Origin: JAQGMV01 sp035626595
GTDB taxonomy: Bacteria; Pseudomonadota; Gammaproteobacteria; Burkholderiales; SG8-41
DNA: 64,000 bases
Direction of reading: 5' to 3'
Assembly (NCBI GenBank): GCA_035626595.1
Contig: DASPNJ010000037.1
Coordinates: 1-64,000 of the forward strand
Shown here piece by piece: positions 32,841 to 41,110 of the stretch. A program made the translations under genes and the position numbers. Each line of letters begins with the position of its first letter. Positions within the stretch are counted from its first letter, which is position 1. The notes beneath the pieces were generated by a model. The model ran no database searches. It worked only from the letters and a program-made list of their open reading frames with translations, and was not told where the DNA came from.

Positions 32841-33719
32841 TTGAAAATCGGTGTCGCCGGGACCGGCCGCATGGGCGCTGCCATGGCGCAGCGTCTGTTG
32901 AGCGTCGGTCACGAGGTGAGCGTGTGGAACCGCTCGGCGGAAAAAACGCAAACGCTCGCGGAAGTCGGCGCGAAAGTCGCCGCGAGCGCGCGCGAGCTGG
33001 CGAGCGCGTGCGAGATCGTCATCAGCACGTTGACCGACGCAGCCGCGATCGAAGGCGTTTACGCAGGCGAACGCGGACTCCTCGCCGCCGACGTCAAAGG
33101 CAGGCTGTTCATCGAAATGAGCACCGTGCGGCCCGTGGTTGAACAAGAGCTCGCGCAGAAGGTGAAGGCGCAGGGCGCGGCACTCGTCGATTGCCCCGTC
33201 GGCGGCTCGACCGGTCCGGCGCGCGAAGGCAAGCTCATCGGTTTCGCCGGCGGCGATGCCGCAGACGTCGCGCGCGCAAAGCCGGTGCTGGATCAGCTTT
33301 GCCGCCGGCTAGAGCACGTGGGTCCGGTGGGGGCCGGCGCGCGCATGAAGCTCGCGATCAACCTCCCGCTGCTGGTGTACTGGCAGGCGCTGGGCGAAGC
33401 GCTACGGCTGATCGAGCCGTTGAACCTCGATCCCGCGCGCGTGGTCGATATCCTGTCGGACACCTCCGGCGGCCCGAACGTGCTGAAGGCCCGGGGCCCG
33501 TCGATCGCCGCGGCGCTGCAGGGCCGGGACACCGGGGCGGTTACCTTCGACGTCGATTCGATCCGCAAGGACCTGCGCACCATGATCGAGGAAGGCCGCG
33601 CGCTGGGTGCGGATCTGCCGGTGAGCGCGCGAGCGCTGGCGTGTTTCGACGAGGCTTCGGAAGACGGGCTGGGACCGAAGGACGGTGCGACGCTGCCCGC
33701 GAGGGTTGCGAAGCGGTAA
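32841..33719 (+). CDS. Beta-hydroxyacid dehydrogenase, 3-hydroxyisobutyrate dehydrogenase-like
   Basis: A 292-residue NAD(P)-dependent enzyme. It has the Rossmann motif VAGTGRMGAAMAQRL at residue 4, the substrate loop DCPVGGSTGPAREGKL near 118, and the catalytic Lys in GAGARMKLAINL near 171. The start is TTG with GGAG 10 bp upstream, and no better start exists. Family substrates are 3-hydroxyisobutyrate, tartronate semialdehyde and similar acids. The downstream repeat cluster separates it from the TauD/enolase pair. Confidence 0.9.
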   Translation: MKIGVAGTGRMGAAMAQRLLSVGHEVSVWNRSAEKTQTLAEVGAKVAASARELASACEIVISTLTDAAAIEGVYAGERGLLAADVKGRLFIEMSTVRPVVEQELAQKVKAQGAALVDCPVGGSTGPAREGKLIGFAGGDAADVARAKPVLDQLCRRLEHVGPVGAGARMKLAINLPLLVYWQALGEALRLIEPLNLDPARVVDILSDTSGGPNVLKARGPSIAAALQGRDTGAVTFDVDSIRKDLRTMIEEGRALGADLPVSARALACFDEASEDGLGPKDGATLPARVAKR

Positions 33720-33762
33720 ACGTATGCAGGACGAGTGGCTGCGCCGCGTGCACATAACCACG

Positions 33763-33868
33763 TAGGGTGCGCTGATAGCGCACCGACGGGATGGTGCGCC
33801 ACTGGCGCACCCTACGACCAAGCAGCATGGTGCGCCCGTCGACAGGCTCAGGATGCACCCTACGAAAC
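33763..33868. repeat. Compound repeat cluster (GTAGGGTGCGC family plus a GACAGGCTCAG fragment)
   Basis: The 161-bp gap 33720-33880 holds GTAGGGTGCGCTGATAGCGC, an inverted GCCACTGGCGCACCCTACG, a fragment of the CTTCGACAGGCTCAG family at 33840-33852 and a final CACCCTACG at 33857-33865. Two repeat families are thus nested. No gene is seen. Confidence 0.7.
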
Positions 33869-33880
33869 AAGGATACGACG

Positions 33881-34828
33881 ATGACCACGCAGTTCCAGAC
33901 TCTTCCCATGAACGCCGCCCTCGGCGCCGAGATCCGCGGCCTCGACCTGAGACAGCTCGACGACGAGACGTTTCAGACGCTGCACGACGTCTGGCTCGAG
34001 CACCTGCTGCTCGTGTTCCGGAAACAGTCGCTGACGCCCGAAGATCTCGTGACGCTGGTGCGCCGCTTCGGTACGCCCGTCACCTCCTCCAACCTGCACA
34101 AGCGCGATCTCTCCGACCGCACCGCGAACCAGATCTTCAACCTGCCGCCGGAAGTCACGGTCGTCACCAACGTAAAGGAGCAGGGGAAACCCGTCGGGAT
34201 CCTCGGCGACGGCGAGGTGGTGTGGCACGCGGACTTCTCGTTCAAGGAGCGGCCGACGGCGGCGCGCATGCTGCTCGCGGTCGAGGTGCCGCCCGCGGAG
34301 CTTGGCGGGCATACGTACTTCCTCAACTGCTACGCCGCGTATGAAGCGCTGCCGGCGGATCTCAAGAAGCGGATCGTCGGCAAGACGATCAAGCAGGCGG
34401 ACATCATCGACACCGCGATGAAGGTACGGCCGGGGATGTCGCTCGACATGGACATCCGCAATGTGCCGGGGCCGAGTCATCCGATCATTTCCACGCACCC
34501 CGAAACGGGCGCGAACATGCTGTTTCTCGGCCGGCGCCACGGATCGTATGTGAACGGCCTGTCGCTCCAGGATTCCGAAGCGCTGCTGGACGCGTTATGG
34601 GCGCATGCGACGAAACCGGAGTTCTCTTACGAGCACCTGTGGGCGGCCGGCGACGTCGTGGTGTGGGACAACCGCGCGACGCTGCATAAGCGCGATCCGT
34701 TCGATTCGAACGCGCGCCGCGTGCTCTACGCCGCGCAGGTCGAAGGCCACAGGCCGTTCGAAGGCCCCGACGCATTGAGCCGTCCCTTCCATCCGCGTTA
34801 TCGCGCAGCCGCGGCGCAACACGCATGA
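33881..34828 (+). CDS. TauD/TfdA-family Fe(II)/2-oxoglutarate dioxygenase
   Basis: A 315-residue oxygenase with the HxD motif in GEVVWHADFSFKERPTA (about residue 110) and the distal His in NARRVLYAAQVEGHRP or the preceding WDNRATLHKRDPF block (about 270). The start at 33881 follows AAGGATACGACG. It differs clearly from the TauD-like protein at 10364-11212. Its stop overlaps the start of an enolase-superfamily gene (ATGA), so the two act in one pathway, possibly on a hydroxylated or sulfonated acid. Confidence 0.88.
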   Translation: MTTQFQTLPMNAALGAEIRGLDLRQLDDETFQTLHDVWLEHLLLVFRKQSLTPEDLVTLVRRFGTPVTSSNLHKRDLSDRTANQIFNLPPEVTVVTNVKEQGKPVGILGDGEVVWHADFSFKERPTAARMLLAVEVPPAELGGHTYFLNCYAAYEALPADLKKRIVGKTIKQADIIDTAMKVRPGMSLDMDIRNVPGPSHPIISTHPETGANMLFLGRRHGSYVNGLSLQDSEALLDALWAHATKPEFSYEHLWAAGDVVVWDNRATLHKRDPFDSNARRVLYAAQVEGHRPFEGPDALSRPFHPRYRAAAAQHA

Positions 34829-35997
34829 TCGAGCGCATCGAAATCTTCGTGACGGCGCTCTCCGCGCGCGTCCAGCGCATTTTCGCGAGCGGCAGTTACG
34901 ACACCGGTCCGGCGGACCGCATTCTCGGCAAACCCGTGGTCGTGAAGGTTTATGCCGACGGCGTCGTGGGGCTCGCCCAGATCCGTCCGATCAGCCCCGG
35001 TCACTTCGTCGCGGACACGACGCACAGCGTGGTCTCCGCGATCAAGGAAATCTACGGTCCCGCGCTCATCGGCAAATCGATCTTCGACATCGAATCCGCG
35101 AATCAGACCTTCGACGCGCGCCTGAACGGCAACCCGGCCGCGCGCGCGCTGCTCGACATCGCGCTGCGCGATGCAATGGGCAAGGCGCTCGGGAAGCCCG
35201 TCTACGATCTCATCGGCGGCTGCTGCCAGCCGCGCATCCCGCTCGAGTGGTCGGTCAGCATGGCCGAGGACGTCGGCACGATGGTGGCGGAAGCGAAGCG
35301 CGCGCTCGACGAGTTCGGGATCCGCGTGCTGTGCCTGAAGATGGGCGACCGTCGCGGCGTGCGCCAGGACATCAGGAACTTCGAGACGGTGCGGCGCGCG
35401 CTCGGCGATGACGTCATGATCGGCATCGATCCGAACACCGGCTGGACGCTGGCCGACGCGTTGTATGCGATCGATGCGCTGAAGCCGCTCAACGTGGGCT
35501 ATATCGAGCAGCCGATCGCGCGCAGGAATCTCACCGGAATGGCGGAGATCCGCCGCGCGGCGAACGGCATACCGGTGATGGCCGACGAAGGTCTCTTCAC
35601 GATCCAGGACGCCTACGCGCTTGCCGAAGCGCGCGCGGTCGATGCCTACTGCATCAAGCTCTACAAGATCGGCGGGCTCACGCCGGCGAAGAAGATCGCG
35701 GCGATCGCGGAAGCGACCGGCATCCAGTTGAACTGCGGCGGACTGGCGGTGCAGTGCCAGCTCGAAGCCGCCGCCAGCGCGCACTTCTACGCGAGCACGC
35801 CGGCATCGCAGATGATGGGCGCCGGCGAGTTCGTGTTCGGGCTGAACGCGACGGCGAAGGACCCGCTATCGCCGGAGAGCGACTTCCGCATCCGCGAAGG
35901 TCACGTCGACGTGCCGCGCGGCCCCGGCCTCGGCATCACGATCGACGAGGCGGCGCTCAAGAGACACACGCTACTTCACGAGGTAGTGGAAGCGTAG
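34825..35997 (+). CDS. Mandelate racemase/muconate-lactonizing enzyme family protein
   Basis: A 390-residue enolase-superfamily enzyme. The N-terminal capping domain leads to a barrel with an acid-base Lys in VLCLKMGDRRG (about 171) and metal ligands Asp in IGIDPNTGW (about 201), Glu in EQPIARRN (about 227) and Glu in MADEGLF (about 253). A second Lys lies in CIKLYKIGG (about 276). The pattern fits cycloisomerase or dipeptide-epimerase-like groups rather than mandelate racemase proper. It is coupled to the dioxygenase gene. Its TAG stop is the first TAG of a GTAGGGTGCGC repeat. Confidence 0.88.
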   Translation: MIERIEIFVTALSARVQRIFASGSYDTGPADRILGKPVVVKVYADGVVGLAQIRPISPGHFVADTTHSVVSAIKEIYGPALIGKSIFDIESANQTFDARLNGNPAARALLDIALRDAMGKALGKPVYDLIGGCCQPRIPLEWSVSMAEDVGTMVAEAKRALDEFGIRVLCLKMGDRRGVRQDIRNFETVRRALGDDVMIGIDPNTGWTLADALYAIDALKPLNVGYIEQPIARRNLTGMAEIRRAANGIPVMADEGLFTIQDAYALAEARAVDAYCIKLYKIGGLTPAKKIAAIAEATGIQLNCGGLAVQCQLEAAASAHFYASTPASQMMGAGEFVFGLNATAKDPLSPESDFRIREGHVDVPRGPGLGITIDEAALKRHTLLHEVVEA

Positions 35998-36082
35998 GGT
36001 GCGCTAGTAGCGCACCATCGCGGTGCGCCGGCGGCGCACCCTACGTAGCGCACCGGCCGGTGCGTCACCGACGCACCCTACG
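35994..36082. repeat. GTAGGGTGCGC-family cluster supplying both stop codons of convergent genes
   Basis: The unit runs from GTAGGGTGCGCTAGTAGCGC to GACGCACCCTACGG. Its left TAG (35995-35997) ends the enolase-superfamily gene on the plus strand. Its right CTA (36078-36080) is the TAG stop of the cupin gene on the minus strand. Confidence 0.8.
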
Positions 36083-36623
36083 GATTGGCCAGCCGCTTGT
36101 TCGATTCCTCGAACTTGCGCATCGTATCTTCGACGTCGTAGGGCTGCTCGACCATCGTCTGCGGGTCCCACTCGCTGCGCGGTGTGGCGAAGAAATCACC
36201 GCCGTAAACGTGGAGCGCCGCCGTGACCTGGTCGAGCGGGTTCGTAACGGCATGGATGATCGTCTCGCCAAGCGGCGCGACCTCCTTCGGGTCGAGCACC
36301 TTCAGGCCGTGCCGCACCAGGCCGTGTTCGCCGCGCCGGAAGAACGTGTTCTCTTCGCGGCCGCTGTAGAGCCCGATCACGGCCCACATGCGATGGTCGT
36401 GCGGCTTGAAGACCATGCCGGGTCCCCAGCGCAGATCCAGGATGGTGAGGTCTTCCGATACATGGAGCTTGTTCACGCCCGCGCGCGTAGGCTCGCCGAG
36501 CGCGCGCAGGATGCCTGCGGGATCGCTGACCGCTTTCGTGACCAGCTCACGAATCGCCGCCTGCGGGCGGTCTTCCTTCAGCGCCGCCCGGCATTCCTCG
36601 ATGAATCGCTCTTTATCGAACAT
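36078..36623 (-). CDS. Cupin-fold metalloprotein of the cysteine-dioxygenase-like type
   Basis: A 181-residue protein resembling the predicted metal-dependent double-stranded beta-helix enzymes related to cysteine/3-mercaptopropionate dioxygenases. Metal ligands are expected in VFKPHDHRMWAVIGLYSGRE (two His about residue 78), and a later His in ETIIHAVTN or ALHVYGG. A ribosome-binding GAAAGGAA lies before the ATG. Substrate is not assigned. It is followed after a short gap by other redox-related genes on the same strand. Confidence 0.75.
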   Translation of the reverse strand: MFDKERFIEECRAALKEDRPQAAIRELVTKAVSDPAGILRALGEPTRAGVNKLHVSEDLTILDLRWGPGMVFKPHDHRMWAVIGLYSGREENTFFRRGEHGLVRHGLKVLDPKEVAPLGETIIHAVTNPLDQVTAALHVYGGDFFATPRSEWDPQTMVEQPYDVEDTMRKFEESNKRLANP

Positions 36624-36650
36624 GGCGATGTTCCTTTCGTTCCGTGCGTC

Positions 36651-37136
36651 CTATTTCTTCGCGAACAGCGCGTCATAAGCAGGCCGCGAAAAGCCCTGGA
36701 CGCGCTGGCCGCTCACCAGCAGCACCGGCACGCCACGGCCGCTGCCGGATTGCACGAGGGCCTTCATGCCCTCGGGCGTGTCGATGTCCTGGCGCTGATA
36801 CGCGATCCGCTTCTCTGCAAGATACGCTTCGGCCTGCCGGCAGTACTTGCACCACGACGCGCTGAACAGCACCGGCGTGGACCCGCTCGGCGCCGCGCTG
36901 TTCGCGAGTCGCTTCTGCATGCCCTTCTCGAGCTCCTGCCGGTAACGCACGACCGATTCCGGCATCGGCGTGGACGGGAGGTTCGAGAAATTGAACGTCT
37001 GCTCGATTTTGCCCGTCGCGGGCGGCTGATCGCTGTACACGACGCGCCCGTCGGGCATGACCGACTTGTAGAGCGTAGCCGCGGACGCCAGCAGCGGCGC
37101 CAGCAGCCCCAGCATCATGATCACTTTCACCGTCAC
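36651..37136 (-). CDS. Secreted DUF4124-glutaredoxin protein
   Basis: A 161-residue protein with three parts. A signal peptide (VIMMLGLLAPLLASAA, to about residue 20) precedes a DUF4124 segment (TLYKSVMPDGRVVYSDQPP). A C-terminal glutaredoxin fold carries the redox site SASWCKYCRQAEAYL (Cys pair about 96 and 99) and a cis-Pro in GRGVPVLLV. It is presumably a periplasmic thiol oxidoreductase. It lies 34 bp downstream of a glutathione S-transferase gene and may share its transcript. Confidence 0.85.
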   Translation of the reverse strand: MTVKVIMMLGLLAPLLASAATLYKSVMPDGRVVYSDQPPATGKIEQTFNFSNLPSTPMPESVVRYRQELEKGMQKRLANSAAPSGSTPVLFSASWCKYCRQAEAYLAEKRIAYQRQDIDTPEGMKALVQSGSGRGVPVLLVSGQRVQGFSRPAYDALFAKK

Positions 37137-37170
37137 ATCCCCCTCCGGATCCGTCCGCGCGGACTGATGA

Positions 37171-37866
37171 TTACGCCGCGGCGGCCGCGGCCGGCACGAA
37201 CTTCTGCAGCCAGCGCTTGTTGACGATCATGTTGCGCTGCCATTCCTGCTCGATCTCCGGCACGGTCGACGTCTTCACCGCGTGGGACGCGAGCAGCGCG
37301 TCGCGCCACTTCGAGAGCAGCGGGAATTTTCCGATCACGCCGAGCGGCCGCAGACGGTCCATGAACGTGTAGCGCTGGAGGAAGGGCGCGTACGCGGCAT
37401 CCACCAGCGAAAGCTTCGGTCCGTTGAAATACGGCCCGTCGTTGCCGCGCTTCGCGAGCGCTTCCTCGAGCTTGGCGAAAGGTCCGGCGATTTTCTCGGC
37501 GCGTGTCGTGAATTCCTCTTCGGTATTGGCGTACGCGGTCGTCGAGATCGCGGACGCAAAAGTCGTGACGTAGTCGGTCCACGCGCGGTTGCGCGCGCGC
37601 TCCAGCGGATCCTCCGGGTGCAGCCGCGGCGCCGCGGTCTCGTCGAGGTACTCGGCGATCGCATTCGACTCGAACAGCGCGTGCTCGCCGTCGATCTGGA
37701 GCACGGGCACTTTGGAGTGGGGCGAGATCTTGCGGAACCACTCGGGGCGGTTGTCGCGGTCGATGTAGGTGATCTCGTACGGGATCTCTTTCGCGCGCAG
37801 CACGATCGCGGCGCGCTGCACCCAGGGGCATGTCTTGAAGCTGCAGAGCATGTACTTCGAGGTCAT
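37171..37866 (-). CDS. Glutathione S-transferase family protein
   Basis: A 231-residue GST. The N-terminal thioredoxin-like domain has FKTCPWVQRAAIVLRAK with Cys at the active-site position (omega/beta-like), SPHSKVPVLQIDGEH and ALFESNAIAEYLDE. The C-terminal helical domain contains LSLVDAAYAPFLQR. The start at 37866 (MTSKYM) has GGAGAA upstream; an ATG four codons earlier lies in a repeat and lacks a ribosome-binding site. Cysteine-type GSTs usually perform deglutathionylation or dehydroascorbate reduction. Confidence 0.88.
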   Translation of the reverse strand: MTSKYMLCSFKTCPWVQRAAIVLRAKEIPYEITYIDRDNRPEWFRKISPHSKVPVLQIDGEHALFESNAIAEYLDETAAPRLHPEDPLERARNRAWTDYVTTFASAISTTAYANTEEEFTTRAEKIAGPFAKLEEALAKRGNDGPYFNGPKLSLVDAAYAPFLQRYTFMDRLRPLGVIGKFPLLSKWRDALLASHAVKTSTVPEIEQEWQRNMIVNKRWLQKFVPAAAAAA

Positions 37867-37879
37867 TGTGTTCTCCATG

Positions 37880-37941
37880 ACTGGATTCCGCTTTCGCGGG
37901 AATGACGATGAGGACCGGATTCCCGCCTGCGCGGCAATGAG
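37880..37941. repeat. Two GCGGGAAT-family repeats
   Basis: CTGGATTCCGCTTTCGCGGG and GGATTCCCGCCTGCGCGGCA lie between the GST start and the NHL-repeat gene end, on the upstream side of the GST gene. Confidence 0.65.
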
Positions 37942-37951
37942 GGTTGATGAG

Positions 37952-38995
37952 TTACGCGATCGGCACGAATTTGTTGATCCGGCGCCCGTAGTTCGTCTCG
38001 GCCACGTAGAGATTGCTCTTCGAATCGAGCGCGAGACTATGGCCGTGCGTGAAGCTCCCGAGCTGGTGTCCGGGACGCCCGAAGCTCGACACGATCTCGC
38101 CGCTTTCGTGATCGAGGATGTGCACCTGCTCGTTGCGGCCGTTCATCACGTAAAGATGCTTCTGCTCCGGATCGCGTGAGAACTCGAGCCACCACGCCGT
38201 GCCGCGGCGGTCGGGCAGGGTGGGCGTGCCGGTGCGGATCCAGATGTTGCGCTTGAAGTTGCCGAGCTTGTCGAACACCTGGATGCGATCGCCCTGGCGG
38301 TCGCACACGTATACCAGACCCGCATTGCTGATCTTCACATCGTGCACGACCTCGGCGAAGACGCCGCCGGCGCCGGCCTCGATCTCTTCCGGCGTGGCTT
38401 GCCGCCCCCACTGCCGCAGGAAATTGCCGTTCTTGTCGAACACCGCGACACGGCGGTTGCCGTAGCCGTCCGCCACGTACACCTCGCCGTTCGTGCGGTC
38501 CACCGTGATACCGGCGGGCTTGAGAAACGCAGTGCGGCCGGCATTGAGCGGCGTGCCCTGACGCGTGCCGTCGGAGGTGTCGTACACGCCTTTCGTGCCG
38601 ATCTGGAGCAGGAGCTTCCCGTCGTGCGTGTATTTCTGGATCATGCCGTCGCCGTTCGCGGTGATCCAGATGTTGTCGTCCGCATCGACGCAGCAGCTAT
38701 GCACGGTGCGCGGCAGCAGCTCCCAGTCGCCCCACGAGTCGATCAGCTCGCCCTCGGGACTGAAAATCAGCACCGCCGGCGCCTTGACGCAGGTTTCTTC
38801 TTCCTCTTTCGTAATGTCGCCGCGGTTGGTGACGATCACGTTGTCCTTGCTGTCCACACACACGCCGGCGAGCTGTCCCGTGATCCAGCCTTCCGGCAGC
38901 GGCTTCGGCCACCACGGATCGATCCGGAATTGCGGCGCGGCCCGTCGCGCCTCCACGATCTGCATGCCCAGCTCAGCGCTTACCGTTGCCGCCAT
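37952..38995 (-). CDS. NHL-repeat beta-propeller protein (peptidyl-amidating-lyase-like)
   Basis: A 347-residue six-bladed propeller made of NHL repeats. Typical segments are LAGVCVDSKDNVIVTNRG, HSCCVDADDNIWITANGDG, AGITVDRTNGEVYVADGYGN, VHDVKISNAGLVYVCDRQ and HGHSLALDSKSNLYVAET. The pattern matches proteins annotated as peptidyl-alpha-hydroxyglycine amidating-lyase-like, whose bacterial substrate is unknown. No signal peptide is visible. A Bug receptor gene lies 22 bp upstream on the same strand, so co-transcription is likely. Confidence 0.85.
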   Translation of the reverse strand: MAATVSAELGMQIVEARRAAPQFRIDPWWPKPLPEGWITGQLAGVCVDSKDNVIVTNRGDITKEEEETCVKAPAVLIFSPEGELIDSWGDWELLPRTVHSCCVDADDNIWITANGDGMIQKYTHDGKLLLQIGTKGVYDTSDGTRQGTPLNAGRTAFLKPAGITVDRTNGEVYVADGYGNRRVAVFDKNGNFLRQWGRQATPEEIEAGAGGVFAEVVHDVKISNAGLVYVCDRQGDRIQVFDKLGNFKRNIWIRTGTPTLPDRRGTAWWLEFSRDPEQKHLYVMNGRNEQVHILDHESGEIVSSFGRPGHQLGSFTHGHSLALDSKSNLYVAETNYGRRINKFVPIA

Positions 38996-39017
38996 GAATC
39001 CTCCGCGTATGTTGGTG

Positions 39018-39980
39018 TTACTCGACCTTCGCGCCCGAGAGCTTCACGACCTTGGCCCACCGGTCGCGCTCGGTGCGCACGAACCTGCCGAACTCGTCGG
39101 CGCTTCCGCCGCCGATCTCCATGCCGATCTTCTCGTAGCTTTCGCGCAATTCCGGCAGTACGCGATTGACGGTCGTGTTGAGGCGATCGATCACGCGCTT
39201 CGGCGTTTTGGCAGGCGCCGTAAGGCCGTACCAGCCGACGACCTCGTAGCCCGGCACGCCCGATTCGCTGATCGTAGGCAGATTCGGCGCCGCGACCGAG
39301 CGCTTGGCCCCCGTCGAGGCGATCGTCTTGATGCGGCCGGCGCGCGAGTGCGGCAGCGCCGCGCTGCTCGTGAACGAGACCTGCACTTCGTTCGCAATGA
39401 GCGCGTTCAACGCGGGCGCGCCGCCTTTGTACGGCACGTGCACCATGCGCATGCCGGACATCGTCTTGAAGAGCTCGCCCGAGAGATGGTTCGCGCTGCC
39501 GATGCCGGACGACGCGTAGGACAGCGGCTGCGCTCTCGACTTGCTGAGCGCGAGGAGCTCGGCCAGCGTGTTGACCGGCAGCGCGTTGCTCACCGACAGG
39601 TAGTACTGCGCGTACACCAGAAGACCGACGGGCGCGAAATCGCGGATCGCGTCGTAACGCAGGTCCTTGTAGAGGCTCGGATTGATCACATGAGTCGGCG
39701 TCGTGACGAGCAGCGTGTGGCCGTCGGGCGCGGCGCGCGCGCACAGCTCGCCGGCCACGGCGCCGCCGGCGCTGGGACGGTTGTCGACGACGAACGACTG
39801 CCCGAAAACGTCCGCGAGCTTCTGGGTCATGAGGCGCCCGACCGTGTCGGTGCCGCCGCCGGGCGCGAGGCCGACCAGCACGCGCACGGACCGGCTCGGA
39901 TACGCCTGCTCCGCCGCGTTCGCGGCCGGACACGCGACAGCGGCCGCCGCAACCACGATCGCGATCGCACGGATCTGCAT
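39018..39980 (-). CDS. Bug-type tripartite tricarboxylate receptor
   Basis: Periplasmic receptor of 320 residues with a conventional signal peptide (AIAIVVAAAAVACPAANAA). Mature blocks are YPSRSVRVLVGLAPGGGTDT, QSFVVDNRPSAGGAVAG, SSGIGSANHLSGELFKTMSG and VHVPYKGGAPALNALI. The second block, next to the binding cleft, is where Bug proteins hold a carboxylate through water molecules. Unlike three other Bug proteins here, its leader does not contain repeat sequence. It precedes the NHL-repeat gene. Confidence 0.92.
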   Translation of the reverse strand: MQIRAIAIVVAAAAVACPAANAAEQAYPSRSVRVLVGLAPGGGTDTVGRLMTQKLADVFGQSFVVDNRPSAGGAVAGELCARAAPDGHTLLVTTPTHVINPSLYKDLRYDAIRDFAPVGLLVYAQYYLSVSNALPVNTLAELLALSKSRAQPLSYASSGIGSANHLSGELFKTMSGMRMVHVPYKGGAPALNALIANEVQVSFTSSAALPHSRAGRIKTIASTGAKRSVAAPNLPTISESGVPGYEVVGWYGLTAPAKTPKRVIDRLNTTVNRVLPELRESYEKIGMEIGGGSADEFGRFVRTERDRWAKVVKLSGAKVE

Positions 39981-40000
39981 GGGTTCTCCCTCCCGGAAGC

Positions 40001-41029
40001 CTAGGCCGGCCAGTTATACCAGACGAACGACAGCCCTGCGGCGGCGAGCGCGAGCAGCGCCGCGGCCGCCACGAACAACGCGGTGATCTCGGTCTCCCGG
40101 CGCTCGAAGATCACCCGCGTGCTCAGCTTTTGGTAGATGCGTGTGAGCTTCTCGACGTCGCGCGCGTAGAAATACTCGGCGCGCGTCATGTCGGCGATCT
40201 TCTCGAGCGTCTCCTCCTCGAACTCCGCGTGTATCGCCTCCCAGCCTTCGACGTTCGCGACGCCGCCGTACAGCGTGCCCACCCCCGCGGTATAGACGCG
40301 GATCCCCTGTTCGGCGGCGAGCTTCGCCGCGCCGAGCGCCGGGATGCCCATCGTGCTGCGGCCATCGCTCACGAGCACGATCGCCCGAGAAAGATCCGCA
40401 CCGGCGGGCATCACTTTCCGCGGTTTGTCGGCGTCCTTGCGCGCGGGCGCGCGTCCGACGCCGAACAGATCGTGTGCCTGATTCACATCCAGGTCGGGAA
40501 TGAGCGTGAGCAGCGCGCCGATCAACCCGGTGCCGATCGCGGTGAAGCGCTGAAGCTCGAGTGCATCGAGCGTGCGCAGGAGCTGGACGCGATCGGTCGT
40601 CGGCGGCTGCACGAGATCGGCGTGACCGCCGAACGCGACGACGCCGATCCGGATGTGCGGGGGACGCGCGTTGACGAACGCCTTGGCGGCCGTGATCGCT
40701 GCCTTGAGGCGCGTCGGGGCGACGTCGCTCGCGGCCATGCTGAGCGAGACATCCATGAGCAGGATGACCGTACCCTCCTTCGCGGGCAGCGTCGTCACGA
40801 GCGCGGGCCGCGCGGTCGAAAGCAGGAGCGCGGCGAGCGCGAGCAAAAGCAGGAGCGCGGGTGTATGGAGACGAACGGCGGCCATGTCCGCCAATGCCCG
40901 GCGCAGGACGACCGTGTCGACGTAGCGCACGGATGCGGGGGCCTTCCGGCGGCGCAGCACGAGGTACGCGCCCGCGAGCGCCGGCAGTGCCAGCAGGAGC
41001 CATAACGCGTGCGGCCAGAGGAAAGTCAC
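40001..41029 (-). CDS. VWA-domain membrane protein, BatA-like
   Basis: A 342-residue inner-membrane protein. An aerotolerance-type N-terminus has two hydrophobic helices (about residues 4-24 and 55-75). It is followed by a von Willebrand A domain with the MIDAS motif LLMDVSLSMAASD (about 92) and AIVLVSDGRSTMG, and a final helix (about 315-336). Such proteins normally accompany a MoxR ATPase and DUF58 protein. Neither is present here, so this is an isolated member. Confidence 0.87.
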   Translation of the reverse strand: MTFLWPHALWLLLALPALAGAYLVLRRRKAPASVRYVDTVVLRRALADMAAVRLHTPALLLLLALAALLLSTARPALVTTLPAKEGTVILLMDVSLSMAASDVAPTRLKAAITAAKAFVNARPPHIRIGVVAFGGHADLVQPPTTDRVQLLRTLDALELQRFTAIGTGLIGALLTLIPDLDVNQAHDLFGVGRAPARKDADKPRKVMPAGADLSRAIVLVSDGRSTMGIPALGAAKLAAEQGIRVYTAGVGTLYGGVANVEGWEAIHAEFEEETLEKIADMTRAEYFYARDVEKLTRIYQKLSTRVIFERRETEITALFVAAAALLALAAAGLSFVWYNWPA

Positions 41030-41110
41030 GGCTCACCCTCCGTGACTCTCTCTTATACACCTGCCGCCGAACGTTGTGTGCGCGCCGCTAGGCGCGCTTG
41101 GACGGGCGCT

